64,000 bases of DNA from an uncultured Selenomonadaceae bacterium. GTDB lineage: Bacteria; Bacillota; Negativicutes; Selenomonadales; Selenomonadaceae. The stretch covers positions 186,001 to 250,000 of the forward strand of contig CACYXR010000002.1 in NCBI GenBank assembly GCA_902778455.1, given 5' to 3'. Shown in pieces: positions 8,938-18,028 of this stretch. The notes beneath the pieces are model-generated. The model had not been told where the DNA came from and searched no databases. It worked only from the letters and a program-made list of their open reading frames with translations. Position numbers and translations under genes: made by a program. Position 1 is the stretch's first letter, and every line of letters begins with the position of its first letter.

Positions 8938-9543
8938 GTGAAAGTCATCGGACTGACCGGGGGCATAGCCAGTGGAAAGAGTACCGTGTCCGGTTTTCTT
9001 CGGGAAAAATTCGGGGCAGTCATTTTAGATGCGGACGAGGTGGCACGTGAAATCGCAGAACCGAATAAACCGCTGTGGAAGGCTTTTGTTTCGCGTTATG
9101 GCAAAGAAAAGGTTTTAGGACCGGATGGAACGCTAGCTCGCGAGGCAGTTGCAGAAATCGTTTTTCGAGATGCGTCAGAACGGGCATGGATGGACAGCGC
9201 AGCACATCCCTTGATCAAGCAACGCATACTGGATCGACTTGCCGAATGCAAGGAAACCGGAGAAAAGATTGTGGTGCTTGACGTGCCGCTTCTGTATGAA
9301 GCCGGATGGGAAAAAATACCGGACGAAGTTTGGGTGGTTTATGTCGAACCAAAGACGCAACTTCAGCGCCTAATGCACAGAAATAAGCTTTCTGAAGCTT
9401 TGGCGCGAAAGCGTATCGAATCGCAGATACCAATAGAAGAAAAAAAACGGAGGGCAGACGTCGTAATCGACAATAATGGAACGCGCGAGGAAACAATCGC
9501 ACAGGTCCAGGCAGCTTTCATCCGGCGAACGGAAAACGAATAG
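8938..9543 (+). CDS. coaE: Dephospho-CoA kinase
   Basis: A 201-residue P-loop kinase with Walker A GGIASGKST at residues 8-16, DADEVARE and a lid segment ending in RRADVVIDN, all typical of CoaE. It phosphorylates the 3'-OH of dephospho-CoA in the last step of CoA synthesis. The GTG start has AGGAGGG about 10 bases upstream. It sits between polA and a lytic transglycosylase gene with short gaps, suggesting co-transcription. Confidence 0.95.
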   Translation: MKVIGLTGGIASGKSTVSGFLREKFGAVILDADEVAREIAEPNKPLWKAFVSRYGKEKVLGPDGTLAREAVAEIVFRDASERAWMDSAAHPLIKQRILDRLAECKETGEKIVVLDVPLLYEAGWEKIPDEVWVVYVEPKTQLQRLMHRNKLSEALARKRIESQIPIEEKKRRADVVIDNNGTREETIAQVQAAFIRRTENE

Positions 9544-9558
9544 AAAGGAGTACGTCTA

Positions 9559-10179
9559 GTGCGGAGCAAAGAGGTTCGAAGTAAGCGGTACAGAAAACGA
9601 AAATATGCCTCGCTTCTCTTTGCACTTGCAATTATTTTGCTCGTTTTTACTGTATACTTTATTAGCCAAATTGAACCGGTCAAAAAAAAGTATATTTATC
9701 CGTACCCGTATCAAGAAATCGTAACACTGTACGCAGAGGCAAACGGCGTTTCACCCGCGCTTATTGCAAGCGTTATCATGCACGAAAGCAAATTTTCGGA
9801 AAATGTGCATTCGCCGCGTGGGGCGATCGGTCTTATGCAGCTGATGCCGGAGACTGCGGAATGGATTGCCGGGCAATTGGGGGAAAGAGATTTTTCTCTG
9901 CAAAAGCTCCATGAACCAGAAATGAATATCCGTTACGGCACTTGGTATTTGGCGCAGTTAGAACGCGAATTTGACAGCAATCTGGTTTTGACGCTTGCGG
10001 CCTATAATGCAGGACGCGGCATAGTTCATGAATGGATAGAAGAAAATGATTGGCCTCCGAATTTTAAGGATGTATCGTCAATCCCATACCCAGAAACACG
10101 TTTTTACGTGGAAAAGGTACTGAAAGACAAGAAACATTACGAAGCGTTGTATCATTCGGATGCGAATAACAAGAAATAA
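9559..10179 (+). CDS. Membrane-anchored lytic transglycosylase (SLT domain)
   Basis: A 206-residue protein with a basic N-terminus, one transmembrane segment (about residues 18-38) and an SLT/lysozyme-like domain (about 55-185). The catalytic Glu is in HESKFSE (Glu76), with GAIGLMQLMP and AAYNAGRG motifs of family 1 transglycosylases. It cleaves peptidoglycan glycan strands with 1,6-anhydro end formation, from the outer face of the inner membrane. The GTG start has AAAGGAG about nine bases upstream. Its gene lies 15 bases after coaE and only 12 bases before the polC ATG. Confidence 0.92.
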   Translation: MRSKEVRSKRYRKRKYASLLFALAIILLVFTVYFISQIEPVKKKYIYPYPYQEIVTLYAEANGVSPALIASVIMHESKFSENVHSPRGAIGLMQLMPETAEWIAGQLGERDFSLQKLHEPEMNIRYGTWYLAQLEREFDSNLVLTLAAYNAGRGIVHEWIEENDWPPNFKDVSSIPYPETRFYVEKVLKDKKHYEALYHSDANNKK

Positions 10180-10191
10180 TTGGAGTGCATG

Positions 10192-13100
10192 ATGCATAAA
10201 TATTGTATCGTACCGCAAAAAACAAATAAATTTTGGCTGCTTGTGAAGGGAATGGAATTGACACAGGAAGAAAGAACGTTGTTCCAGCGCTGTTTCATAA
10301 AGCACGTCGAAGTTTCCCCTGATACGCAGACATGGGAGATTGTCCTGACAACGCAGGAATTGATTGACGAGGCACTTTTGGCTGCTGCGTCCGTCTATAT
10401 TGAACAAAAATGCGGTTTACGCGAAGTGATTTTTTATCAGGATGTTTTGGATCTTGCGGCTTCGCTTTCGAAAAGTTGGATTCAGCTCGTCAAACGAGTG
10501 ACAGAGGATGCCCCCGCCATTCGAAAATTGCTGATGCAAGCGGAGCGAAATATTTCGGATGGTCGGTTGCGTGTGCGCGTTGGTAGCGCAATTGCCGGCG
10601 CTCTTTTAGAACGACATGATGTAGCGGGACGACTTTCACGTCTTGTCGGTGAGCTGACAGGATGCTATTGCGACGTCATTTGTGATGCCTACGACAGTGA
10701 ATCAGGGGATGCGGAATTAGATTCGGATCGCGCTATTTATCGGACCGAATCCTATAAAGAAGCTCAACGTATGGAACCGCAACATACGCAGACATCGTCT
10801 GCAGGAACGACGAACACTCCGCACGGAGAGAAGATGAAAAGGCGAGGTGGTAAAGGAAAAGAGAAAGAAGCAACCGCTCCCGGATGTATTTTTGGCGGCG
10901 GTGTAAGTGGTGAGACAACTCCCATCGAATCTATCGAGAATGAGATTAAATCGGTTGTCATTGTTGGGGCACTCACAAACGTGGACGGTCGCGAGCTTCG
11001 GGAAACAAACTTACTTTTCTTTGATATTGCTGACGAAACCCAAGGTATTTCGGCGAAAGCGTTTTTCCGTGACAAAGAGGATTACGCACGCGTCTTGGAA
11101 TCTATGAAAGCGACAAAAAAAGCCGGCAGCCGGGTTCGTGTAAAAGGATCGATCCGGTTTGATTCCTATCAGAACGATTTGGTCCTGTTTGCATCATGCG
11201 TGAAGGAAGAACCATGTTCCCAGCGCGAAGATAAGGCAGAAATCAAGCGTGTTGAGCTTCACGCACATACCAAGATGAGCGCGATGGACTCGGTAGTCTC
11301 GACAGAGACGCTGATTAATACAGCGGCGCGATGGGGATGGGACGCAATTGCCATCACCGATCATGGCGTCGTACAGGCATTCCCGGATGCAATGAAGGTT
11401 ATCGGGGAAAAGAAGCTGGATATCAAGATAATATATGGCATGGAAGGCTATCTGACGGGTGATGATTACAAGCAAAAGCATGCAAACCATATCATCATAT
11501 TGGCAAAGAATTACGAAGGTCTGCACAATCTGTATCGTCTTGTGTCGCTGTCACATTTGCGTTTTCTGCATCGGCAACCGCGTATCCCGAAAGAAATCCT
11601 GAAAGAATATCGCGAAGGGTTAATCCTGGGTTCTGCCTGTGAAGCGGGCGAGCTGATTCGCGCTATCGTTGCGCATGAAAGCGAAGAAAAGCTTATCGAG
11701 ATTGCAAATTTTTACGATTATTTGGAAATCCAGCCAATCGGGAACAATGCATTTCTTTTACGCAGCGAAGAATTTCCTGACGTCAACACAGAGAATGACC
11801 TTCGGGCTATCAATTGCAAAGTGGCGGAACTGGCAAAAAAACTTGGAAAACTGCTGGTTGCAACATGCGACGTTCATTTTCTGAATCCGGAGGATTCGAT
11901 TTATCGTGCTGTCATTATGGCAGGCAAAGGATTTGATGATGCGGAACTGCAACCGCCGCTCTATCTCCGCACGACAGAAGAGATGCTGAAGGAATTCGAT
12001 TATCTTGACGACGAAACAGCGTATGCCGCTGTTGTTACAAATCCGCGACGAATTGCCGACATGATTGAACGCATCAAGCCGATTCCGGACGAGGACAAGC
12101 TTTATTCCCCGTCAATCCAAGGGGCAGACGATGCAATCCGGAATATGTCGTATCGGCGGGCGCATGAAATGTATGGGGAGAATTTGCCCGACGTGGTGCA
12201 AGCGCGACTCGACCAAGAACTAACGCCGATCATCGGTCATGGTTTTTCTGTGCTGTATTTGATTGCGCATAAGCTCGTAAAAAAATCGAATGTGGACGGC
12301 TACCTTGTCGGTTCCCGTGGTTCGGTGGGTTCATCCTTTGTCGCAACGATGACCGATATTACGGAAGTCAATCCGCTCCCCCCCCATTGGCGTTGCCCCA
12401 AATGCAAATACAGCAAGTTTGTTACAGATGGATCATACGGTTCCGGGTTCGACCTCCCGGACAAAGACTGCCCGATTTGCGGAGAACCGCTGAAAAAAGA
12501 CGGGCATGATATCCCGTTTGCCGTATTTCTTGGCTTTGATGGAGACAAAGTTCCTGATATCGATCTCAATTTTTCGGGTGTATATCAGCCTGTCGCACAT
12601 AAATATACGGAGCAGCTTTTCGGACGCGACAATGTGTACCGAGCAGGATCGATTACAACCGTTAAAGACAAAACTGCGTATGGATATGCTAAAAAATTCT
12701 TTGAAGGGAAAGGGGAAAAGAAACGAGACGGTTTTATCCAGAATGTTGTAAACGGTTGTGTCGGTACTAAAAGGACGACTGGGCAACATCCTGCGGGTAT
12801 CATGGTCGTGCCAAGAAACATGGATATCCATTTTTTCACACCGATACAGAGACCTGCCGACAAAACGGACGTCGAAACGATAACGACACATTTCGACTAT
12901 CATTCCATTTCCAGTCGTCTTGTCAAGCTTGACATTCTCGGTCATGATGACCCGACAGTTATCAAAATGCTTGAGGATCTTACGCATCGAGATCCCAAAA
13001 CGATTCCCTTTGACGATCCAACAACACTTTCCTTGTTTAATTCCACGGAAGCTTTGGGGGTTACGCCGGAAGAATTGGGTGCGACTTCGGGCACGTTTGG

Positions 13101-13977
13101 CATTCCGGAATTTCGTACGAGTTTTACGCGGCAGATGATTGATGACACGAAACCTTCATGCTTCAGCGATCTTGTCCGCATTTCCGGATTTTCGCACGGC
13201 ACAAATGTATGGCTTGAAAACGCGCAAGATCTCATTCGTTCAGGGACATGTACCTTGCATGATGCTATATCGGCACGCGATGATATCATGATGTATCTGA
13301 TCCATAAAGGCATCGACCCTTTGCTCTCGTTCAAGACGATGGAGTCCGTGAGAAAGGGTAAGGGTATCAATTCGGACGTCGTAGAAAAGCTCAAGGCTGG
13401 CGGCGTGCCGGAGTGGTATATCGATTCTTGTCAAAAAATCAAATATTTATTCCCACGCGCCCACGCAACAGCTTACGTAATGATGGCGTATCGTATCGCA
13501 TATTGCAAAGTACATTATCCTCTAGCTTTTTATGCGGCGTATTTTTCCATCCGTGCCGAGGCATTTGATGTTAATATTGTCGCAGCGGGCAAAGAATCTG
13601 TGCGAAACAAACTGAAAGAATTGGAAACAATAGAAAAGCCGGATGAAAAGCAGAAGGAGCTAATTGTTGTATTGCAGCTTGCATGGGAAATGTATCTGCG
13701 GGGCTATTCAGTCGAACGCATCGATCTTTATCGTTCTGATGCAGAAAAGTTTATTATTATGGAAAAATCCTTGTTGCCGCCGTTTACTTCATTGAACGGG
13801 TTCGGTACGGTTGCCGCTCATTCTATTGTGGCGGCCAGAAAGAGTGGCCGCTTTACTTCCATAGCTGACATAAAAAAAAGGACATCATCTGCGGTCTCCA
13901 AGACGAACATCGAACTCTTACGGGCGCACGGATGTCTTAATGGCATGGAAGAAAGCGACCAAATGGCACTGTTTTGA
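10192..13977 (+). CDS. polC: DNA polymerase III alpha subunit, PolC type, without the exonuclease domain
   Basis: A 1261-residue PolC, shorter than the roughly 1440 of Bacillus. Order: N-terminal domain, OB fold (about residues 245-340), PHP domain starting at RVELHAHTKMS, polymerase core with the zinc-binding CPKCKYSKF and CPICGEPL pair, active site PDIDLNFSG and a long C-terminal region ending QMALF. In Bacillus PolC a DnaQ-like exonuclease of about 170 residues interrupts PHP just after IYGMEANLV. Here IIYGMEGYLTGDDYK (near residue 417) runs straight into HANHIIILAKN, so that exonuclease is absent. It is the likely main replicative polymerase. ATG at 10192 is six bases after GGAG; ATG at 10189 is also possible. 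Confidence 0.95.
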   Translation: MHKYCIVPQKTNKFWLLVKGMELTQEERTLFQRCFIKHVEVSPDTQTWEIVLTTQELIDEALLAAASVYIEQKCGLREVIFYQDVLDLAASLSKSWIQLVKRVTEDAPAIRKLLMQAERNISDGRLRVRVGSAIAGALLERHDVAGRLSRLVGELTGCYCDVICDAYDSESGDAELDSDRAIYRTESYKEAQRMEPQHTQTSSAGTTNTPHGEKMKRRGGKGKEKEATAPGCIFGGGVSGETTPIESIENEIKSVVIVGALTNVDGRELRETNLLFFDIADETQGISAKAFFRDKEDYARVLESMKATKKAGSRVRVKGSIRFDSYQNDLVLFASCVKEEPCSQREDKAEIKRVELHAHTKMSAMDSVVSTETLINTAARWGWDAIAITDHGVVQAFPDAMKVIGEKKLDIKIIYGMEGYLTGDDYKQKHANHIIILAKNYEGLHNLYRLVSLSHLRFLHRQPRIPKEILKEYREGLILGSACEAGELIRAIVAHESEEKLIEIANFYDYLEIQPIGNNAFLLRSEEFPDVNTENDLRAINCKVAELAKKLGKLLVATCDVHFLNPEDSIYRAVIMAGKGFDDAELQPPLYLRTTEEMLKEFDYLDDETAYAAVVTNPRRIADMIERIKPIPDEDKLYSPSIQGADDAIRNMSYRRAHEMYGENLPDVVQARLDQELTPIIGHGFSVLYLIAHKLVKKSNVDGYLVGSRGSVGSSFVATMTDITEVNPLPPHWRCPKCKYSKFVTDGSYGSGFDLPDKDCPICGEPLKKDGHDIPFAVFLGFDGDKVPDIDLNFSGVYQPVAHKYTEQLFGRDNVYRAGSITTVKDKTAYGYAKKFFEGKGEKKRDGFIQNVVNGCVGTKRTTGQHPAGIMVVPRNMDIHFFTPIQRPADKTDVETITTHFDYHSISSRLVKLDILGHDDPTVIKMLEDLTHRDPKTIPFDDPTTLSLFNSTEALGVTPEELGATSGTFGIPEFRTSFTRQMIDDTKPSCFSDLVRISGFSHGTNVWLENAQDLIRSGTCTLHDAISARDDIMMYLIHKGIDPLLSFKTMESVRKGKGINSDVVEKLKAGGVPEWYIDSCQKIKYLFPRAHATAYVMMAYRIAYCKVHYPLAFYAAYFSIRAEAFDVNIVAAGKESVRNKLKELETIEKPDEKQKELIVVLQLAWEMYLRGYSVERIDLYRSDAEKFIIMEKSLLPPFTSLNGFGTVAAHSIVAARKSGRFTSIADIKKRTSSAVSKTNIELLRAHGCLNGMEESDQMALF

Positions 13978-13994
13978 TGATTTCAAAAAAGGTT

Positions 13995-14024
13995 AAAAAA
14001 GCCGTCGACCTGGCGGCTTTTTTG
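13995..14024 (+). terminator. Intrinsic terminator after polC
   Basis: Ten-bp stem (13995-14004 with 14014-14023; core AAAGCCG/CGGCTTT) with a nine-base loop, ending in a T run. Confidence 0.85.
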
Positions 14025-14094
14025 TATACATATTTTCTTCGACACCGGAATGGTGTATGATACAGATGTATAAAAATTATAGGGGTGAAATGAA

Positions 14095-14568
14095 GTGAAA
14101 CTCATTGGGGCGGATAATTGCGCTTGTTTGTTTTGCGGGGGACGTGAAAAGGTGCAGACGGTGGCGCGAGATGACGGCGCGGCATCGATATCGCTTTGCG
14201 CAGCATGCCGGGAGGAACTGACGGAAGCATGGGCTTCGGGTGCAGTACTGACGGAAACACAGTCGACCATGCAGAAATACAGTGAAGAGGCGAAGCGTAT
14301 AATCGCAGAGGCCGCCGTTATGACCGAAGAACAATTTGAAGAAAAATATTTGTCGGATGAAGTAGATCGTGTGGTGTTCGAGTATATACGTGGTTACGGA
14401 CAAACGGATCTCTTAGGCAGTGGAATGGGGTTGCTGTCGATTATGACCGAACAAAATGCGGAAGTCATTAAGACACATATCGAAGGTCTTACTGCCGCGG
14501 GGCTTATTTATCCCGTTGCCGGAAAGACTGGGTGGTACGGTGCAGACTACCCGTTCGCGGACGACTAA
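14095..14568 (+). CDS. Unknown protein with CxxC pairs
   Basis: A 157-residue acidic soluble protein that I do not recognise. The first 40 residues hold Cys9, Cys11, Cys14, Cys35 and Cys38 (CLFCGG and LCAACRE), a likely zinc knuckle. The middle (about 50-85) is helical and Glu-rich. The last 60 residues include HIEGLTAAGLIYPV, which resembles a winged-helix-like segment, but this is weak. There is no signal peptide. The GTG start follows AGGGGTG. It stands alone between the polC terminator and the tolC operon. Confidence 0.75.
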   Translation: MKLIGADNCACLFCGGREKVQTVARDDGAASISLCAACREELTEAWASGAVLTETQSTMQKYSEEAKRIIAEAAVMTEEQFEEKYLSDEVDRVVFEYIRGYGQTDLLGSGMGLLSIMTEQNAEVIKTHIEGLTAAGLIYPVAGKTGWYGADYPFADD

Positions 14569-14682
14569 ATATGTTGTTTTTAATACAACTTTAATATTCT
14601 TTTTATATCCTTGTAACAGCCGGAACCTATGATACCCGCAGAGAAGAAATCCAGCAGTATCTACACGAGGAAGTGACTGACG

Positions 14683-16164
14683 ATGAAAAGACGGGGACGC
14701 GGGAAACTGACCGTGCTGGCGGCTGGACTCATGCTGCTGTATAGCTCTTTCAGTTCTATGTGCGACGCAGCGTCGCTTTCGATACAAGAAGCGGTGGATC
14801 TAGCGTTGATGCAGAACACGTCACTCCGCATCACGGAGATGGGCGAGGACACGGCAAAAGCGAACCTCAAGAGCGCACGCGGTGCGAACAGCTTTGATTT
14901 AGGCCTCAGCGGAAGTCTGACGGACGGTCGGACGAATAACGAGGCGCGACAGGATAACGGCTCCCTTTCGCTTCGGGCAAGTCTTCCGATTTACACCGGA
15001 GGCAAGAATCAGGCGAATATCGAGAGCGCTGAAATCGGTGTTGACGCGGCACGGCTAAAGACAGAGCGGGCGCGTGAAGATCTGCGCTTGGCTGTGATTG
15101 AAGCGTATTACAATGTACTCGAAGCACAGAAAAAAATAGAAATTTCTCAGGAAACAGTCGAGAAATATCAAGCGCATTTGACAAACGTCGAGCAGCTCTT
15201 TACTGCTGGCAGCAAGGCTCGCCTTGACGTATTGCGTTCCTCGGTAGAATTAACGAACGCGAAACAAGCGCTCTTGAAAGCAGAGAATGACCATGCAGTG
15301 AAATTGATGACACTGAAAAATCTACTACGAATTGATGCAAAAGAAGAATTGATTTTAACTGAAGATTTCAAGTTTGTGCCGTTCCATCCGGGTATGGACG
15401 CCTGCGTTGATTACGCTTATCTGCATCGGAAGGATCTGCTCATCGACCTTTACAATTTGAAGCAACGAGAACTGGATGTCAAGGCGGCAAAGGCGGGGTA
15501 TCTCCCATCGTTAAGCCTATCCGCGTCTACGGGAGCGTCAGAACGATTCAATCCAGGATCGGACAACAGCCATAATTACCAAGTCGGGCTGTCGGCGAGC
15601 TGGAACCTGTTTGACAGCGGTGTAACGGAAGCAGCCGTGGATAAGGCGATAACAGCCCGCGATCAGGCGGAACTAACGCTAGTCAAGGATAAAGAAGATA
15701 TCAGCTTTTCGGTACGGCAACTATACTACAGTATGAGAGAAGCGGAACGGCGATTTGCTGTGACACGGGCAGCGGTCAGCGAGGCCGAGGAAGATTATTA
15801 TATCGCAAGCGAGAAATACCGCGCAGGGCAGGGGATTCTGCTGGACATCATCGACTCGCAAGAGGCGTTGGCCACAGCGGAGCTGAATTTCAACAGCGCG
15901 CAGTACGATTACGCGCGGTACAAGGCGGCTGTTGAAAACGCAATGGGACTTGGGCTCGGCGAGAACCCTGGAATAGCTGACCCAGAGCGAACGGCAGAAC
16001 GAGAAGCATTCTTCCGGGAGCGTGGCATCGTCCCGAACGGCCCACGGGCATCGAGGGATTATCGTCATGCGAAAGAGATTATCGACGCAAACACGCCTGC
16101 GAAATGGGCAGAAGAAGCCGAGAGAGAAGCTGCTGAAACGCAAGAGGGGAAGGGTGACAGATGA
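14683..16164 (+). CDS. TolC-family outer membrane efflux protein
   Basis: A 493-residue precursor with a signal peptide (about residues 1-30, ending CDAAS) and two TolC-type repeats of long alpha-helices. Typical segments are SIQEAVDLAL at the mature N-terminus, REDLRLAVIEAYYNVLEA and SWNLFDSG in the second half. It forms the outer membrane exit duct of a tripartite pump. Its stop overlaps the start of the adaptor gene (ATGA), so translation is coupled. The tail (about 445-493) is charged and likely periplasmic. The presence of this gene is the best evidence in the window for an outer membrane. The 114 bases before it hold a small GTTGT/ACAAC hairpin followed by T-rich sequence. Confidence 0.93.
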   Translation: MKRRGRGKLTVLAAGLMLLYSSFSSMCDAASLSIQEAVDLALMQNTSLRITEMGEDTAKANLKSARGANSFDLGLSGSLTDGRTNNEARQDNGSLSLRASLPIYTGGKNQANIESAEIGVDAARLKTERAREDLRLAVIEAYYNVLEAQKKIEISQETVEKYQAHLTNVEQLFTAGSKARLDVLRSSVELTNAKQALLKAENDHAVKLMTLKNLLRIDAKEELILTEDFKFVPFHPGMDACVDYAYLHRKDLLIDLYNLKQRELDVKAAKAGYLPSLSLSASTGASERFNPGSDNSHNYQVGLSASWNLFDSGVTEAAVDKAITARDQAELTLVKDKEDISFSVRQLYYSMREAERRFAVTRAAVSEAEEDYYIASEKYRAGQGILLDIIDSQEALATAELNFNSAQYDYARYKAAVENAMGLGLGENPGIADPERTAEREAFFRERGIVPNGPRASRDYRHAKEIIDANTPAKWAEEAEREAAETQEGKGDR

Positions 16165-17288
16165 AAGGCATGAAAAAGGCGGCTGTCGCCGTCCTTGTGG
16201 TCGCAGTGGCGGCGTTTGGCGGTTGGCAGTGGTATCAAGGAAAGCAGCAGACAACTGAGCAGGCAAAAGTAGAGACGGTTAAGGTGGGGCGTATGGACCT
16301 GAAGTCGACAGTGTCGGCTACAGGTACGTTGCGCCCAGTGGATTCCGTCGAGGTTAGCTCGAAAATCACTGCGCGCATCAGCTCGGTGCTTGTCAAGGAA
16401 AATGACCGGGTCACAGCGGGACAAACCGTTGCGACTTTGGACGGCAAGGATTTCGAGGCGAAGCACGAGCAAGCTCAGTACAAGGTCGTCAACGCGAAAG
16501 CGAAATACGACCGTGTTTCGTACCTGTACAGCATTGGAGCGGACACGCAAGACGAGTATGAAGACGCCGTATATAACTACGAAACGGCGCTCAGCGCACT
16601 TGAGGTCACCGAGTCCGACCTTGCCGAAACAGTTATCACCGCCCCGATGGACGGCGTTGTTGTCGGCGAGCCGCTGACGCCGGGCACGATGGCCGTACAG
16701 GGTAATTCGAACCCAACGGTCATTATGCGCATTGCGGATCTATCACGCAAACAGATTCGCGCGAAAGTCGACGAAACAGACATTGGCAGCGTGCGCGTCG
16801 GCCAGAAGGCCACGTTCAACGTCGACGCATTCCCGAAGTCAACCTTCACGGCCACGGTTTCTAAAATTTCTCAGACGGACGTTACGAACAGCTGGGAGAC
16901 CAGCACTTCCTCGTCATCCTCGTCTTCGGTCAGCGTCGTCTATTATTATGTGACGTTGGACGTAGAGGACCCGGACGGACTGCTGCTGCCGGGCATGACC
17001 GCGCAAGTCGAGATTACGACATCGGACCGCCCGGGGGTCATTGCACTGCCGATTGCCGCGCTGAAGACGAACGCGAAAGGTGCCTATGTGCTATTAGCTC
17101 AGCCAGATGGAACGACGATCGAGCAATCGGTTATGACGGGCATCTACAGCGACGAGTATGTAGAAATTCTTGAAGGCCTGTCCGAGGGCGACGAGGTCGT
17201 TAATAGTTACAAGGCGACGAATAAAAAGCCGACCTCCGGCGGCCAGCCGCGGATAGGAGGCGGCGCTGGAAGGCCGCCGCGGATGTGA
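16161..17288 (+). CDS. Periplasmic adaptor subunit (MacA/HlyD-like)
   Basis: A 375-residue membrane fusion protein: N-terminal membrane anchor (about residues 5-22), then a split lipoyl domain flanking a short alpha-hairpin, beta-barrel and membrane-proximal domains. Typical segments are VSATGTLRPVDSVEVSSKI and TVITAPMDGVVVGE. A Ser-rich stretch (near 248-260) lies in the barrel region. It links the inner membrane ABC transporter to the TolC-like duct. It starts in the last codon of the tolC gene (ATGA) and its own stop overlaps the next GTG (GTGA). Confidence 0.92.
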   Translation: MKGMKKAAVAVLVVAVAAFGGWQWYQGKQQTTEQAKVETVKVGRMDLKSTVSATGTLRPVDSVEVSSKITARISSVLVKENDRVTAGQTVATLDGKDFEAKHEQAQYKVVNAKAKYDRVSYLYSIGADTQDEYEDAVYNYETALSALEVTESDLAETVITAPMDGVVVGEPLTPGTMAVQGNSNPTVIMRIADLSRKQIRAKVDETDIGSVRVGQKATFNVDAFPKSTFTATVSKISQTDVTNSWETSTSSSSSSSVSVVYYYVTLDVEDPDGLLLPGMTAQVEITTSDRPGVIALPIAALKTNAKGAYVLLAQPDGTTIEQSVMTGIYSDEYVEILEGLSEGDEVVNSYKATNKKPTSGGQPRIGGGAGRPPRM

Positions 17289-18013
17289 CGGAAGCGGGTG
17301 ACGATATGGCGAAATGGGTCATCGAGCTATCCGGCATCAAGAAAATCTATCAGGTTGGCGGTCAGGAGGTCGCGGCGCTGGCGGGCATCAACCTGAACAT
17401 TGCGAAAGGTGAGTTCGCTGCGCTGATGGGCCCTTCCGGTTCGGGAAAGTCGACACTAATGAACATCCTTGGCTGTCTCGACCGTCCGACCGTTGGTTCG
17501 TATAAGCTGGACGGTCAGGAGGTTGCAACGTTATCCGACGACGAGCTGGCCGTCACGCGAAACCGTCGCATTGGTTTTGTGTTCCAGAATTTCAACTTGC
17601 TTTCGCGCATCAGCGCTGCGGACAACGTTGCGCTACCGCTGGTCTACGCAGGGGTCGGGCGCAAGGAGCGCGAAGAAAAGGCGAAGAAAATCCTCGACGC
17701 AGTAGGTCTCGGCGACAGGGCCGAGCACCAGCCAAATGAGCTTTCCGGCGGTCAGCGCCAGCGTGTCGCAATCGCCCGGGCGCTGGTCAACGACCCGCAT
17801 ATCATCATGGCGGACGAGCCGACGGGAAACCTCGACACAAAGTCGACAAAGGAAATCATGGAGATCTTCGAGGGGCTGCATCAGGAAGGCAGGACGATCA
17901 TCCTCGTGACGCACGAGCCCGACATCGCCGCCTGTGCCAGCCGCCAGCTGCTCGTCCGGGACGGGCTGATTACCCGCGACGCGGGTAAGGGCGAAATTAT
18001 GGACGTCGTATAA
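17285..18013 (+). CDS. MacB/LolD-type ABC transporter ATPase
   Basis: A 242-residue ATPase with Walker A GPSGSGKST (residues 49-57), signature LSGGQRQRVAIARAL and Walker B IIMADEPTGNLD, the set typical of MacB/LolD-type exporters. It energises the permease encoded next. The GTG at 17285 overlaps the adaptor stop; an ATG at 17306 (MAKWVIELSG) is an alternative start closer to the usual family N-terminus. Gene order adaptor-ATPase-permease, with the TolC gene first, indicates one tripartite exporter of peptides, lipids or drugs; the substrate is unknown. Confidence 0.95.
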   Translation: MTEAGDDMAKWVIELSGIKKIYQVGGQEVAALAGINLNIAKGEFAALMGPSGSGKSTLMNILGCLDRPTVGSYKLDGQEVATLSDDELAVTRNRRIGFVFQNFNLLSRISAADNVALPLVYAGVGRKEREEKAKKILDAVGLGDRAEHQPNELSGGQRQRVAIARALVNDPHIIMADEPTGNLDTKSTKEIMEIFEGLHQEGRTIILVTHEPDIAACASRQLLVRDGLITRDAGKGEIMDVV

Positions 18014-18028
18014 GAGGAGGGAGCAACC

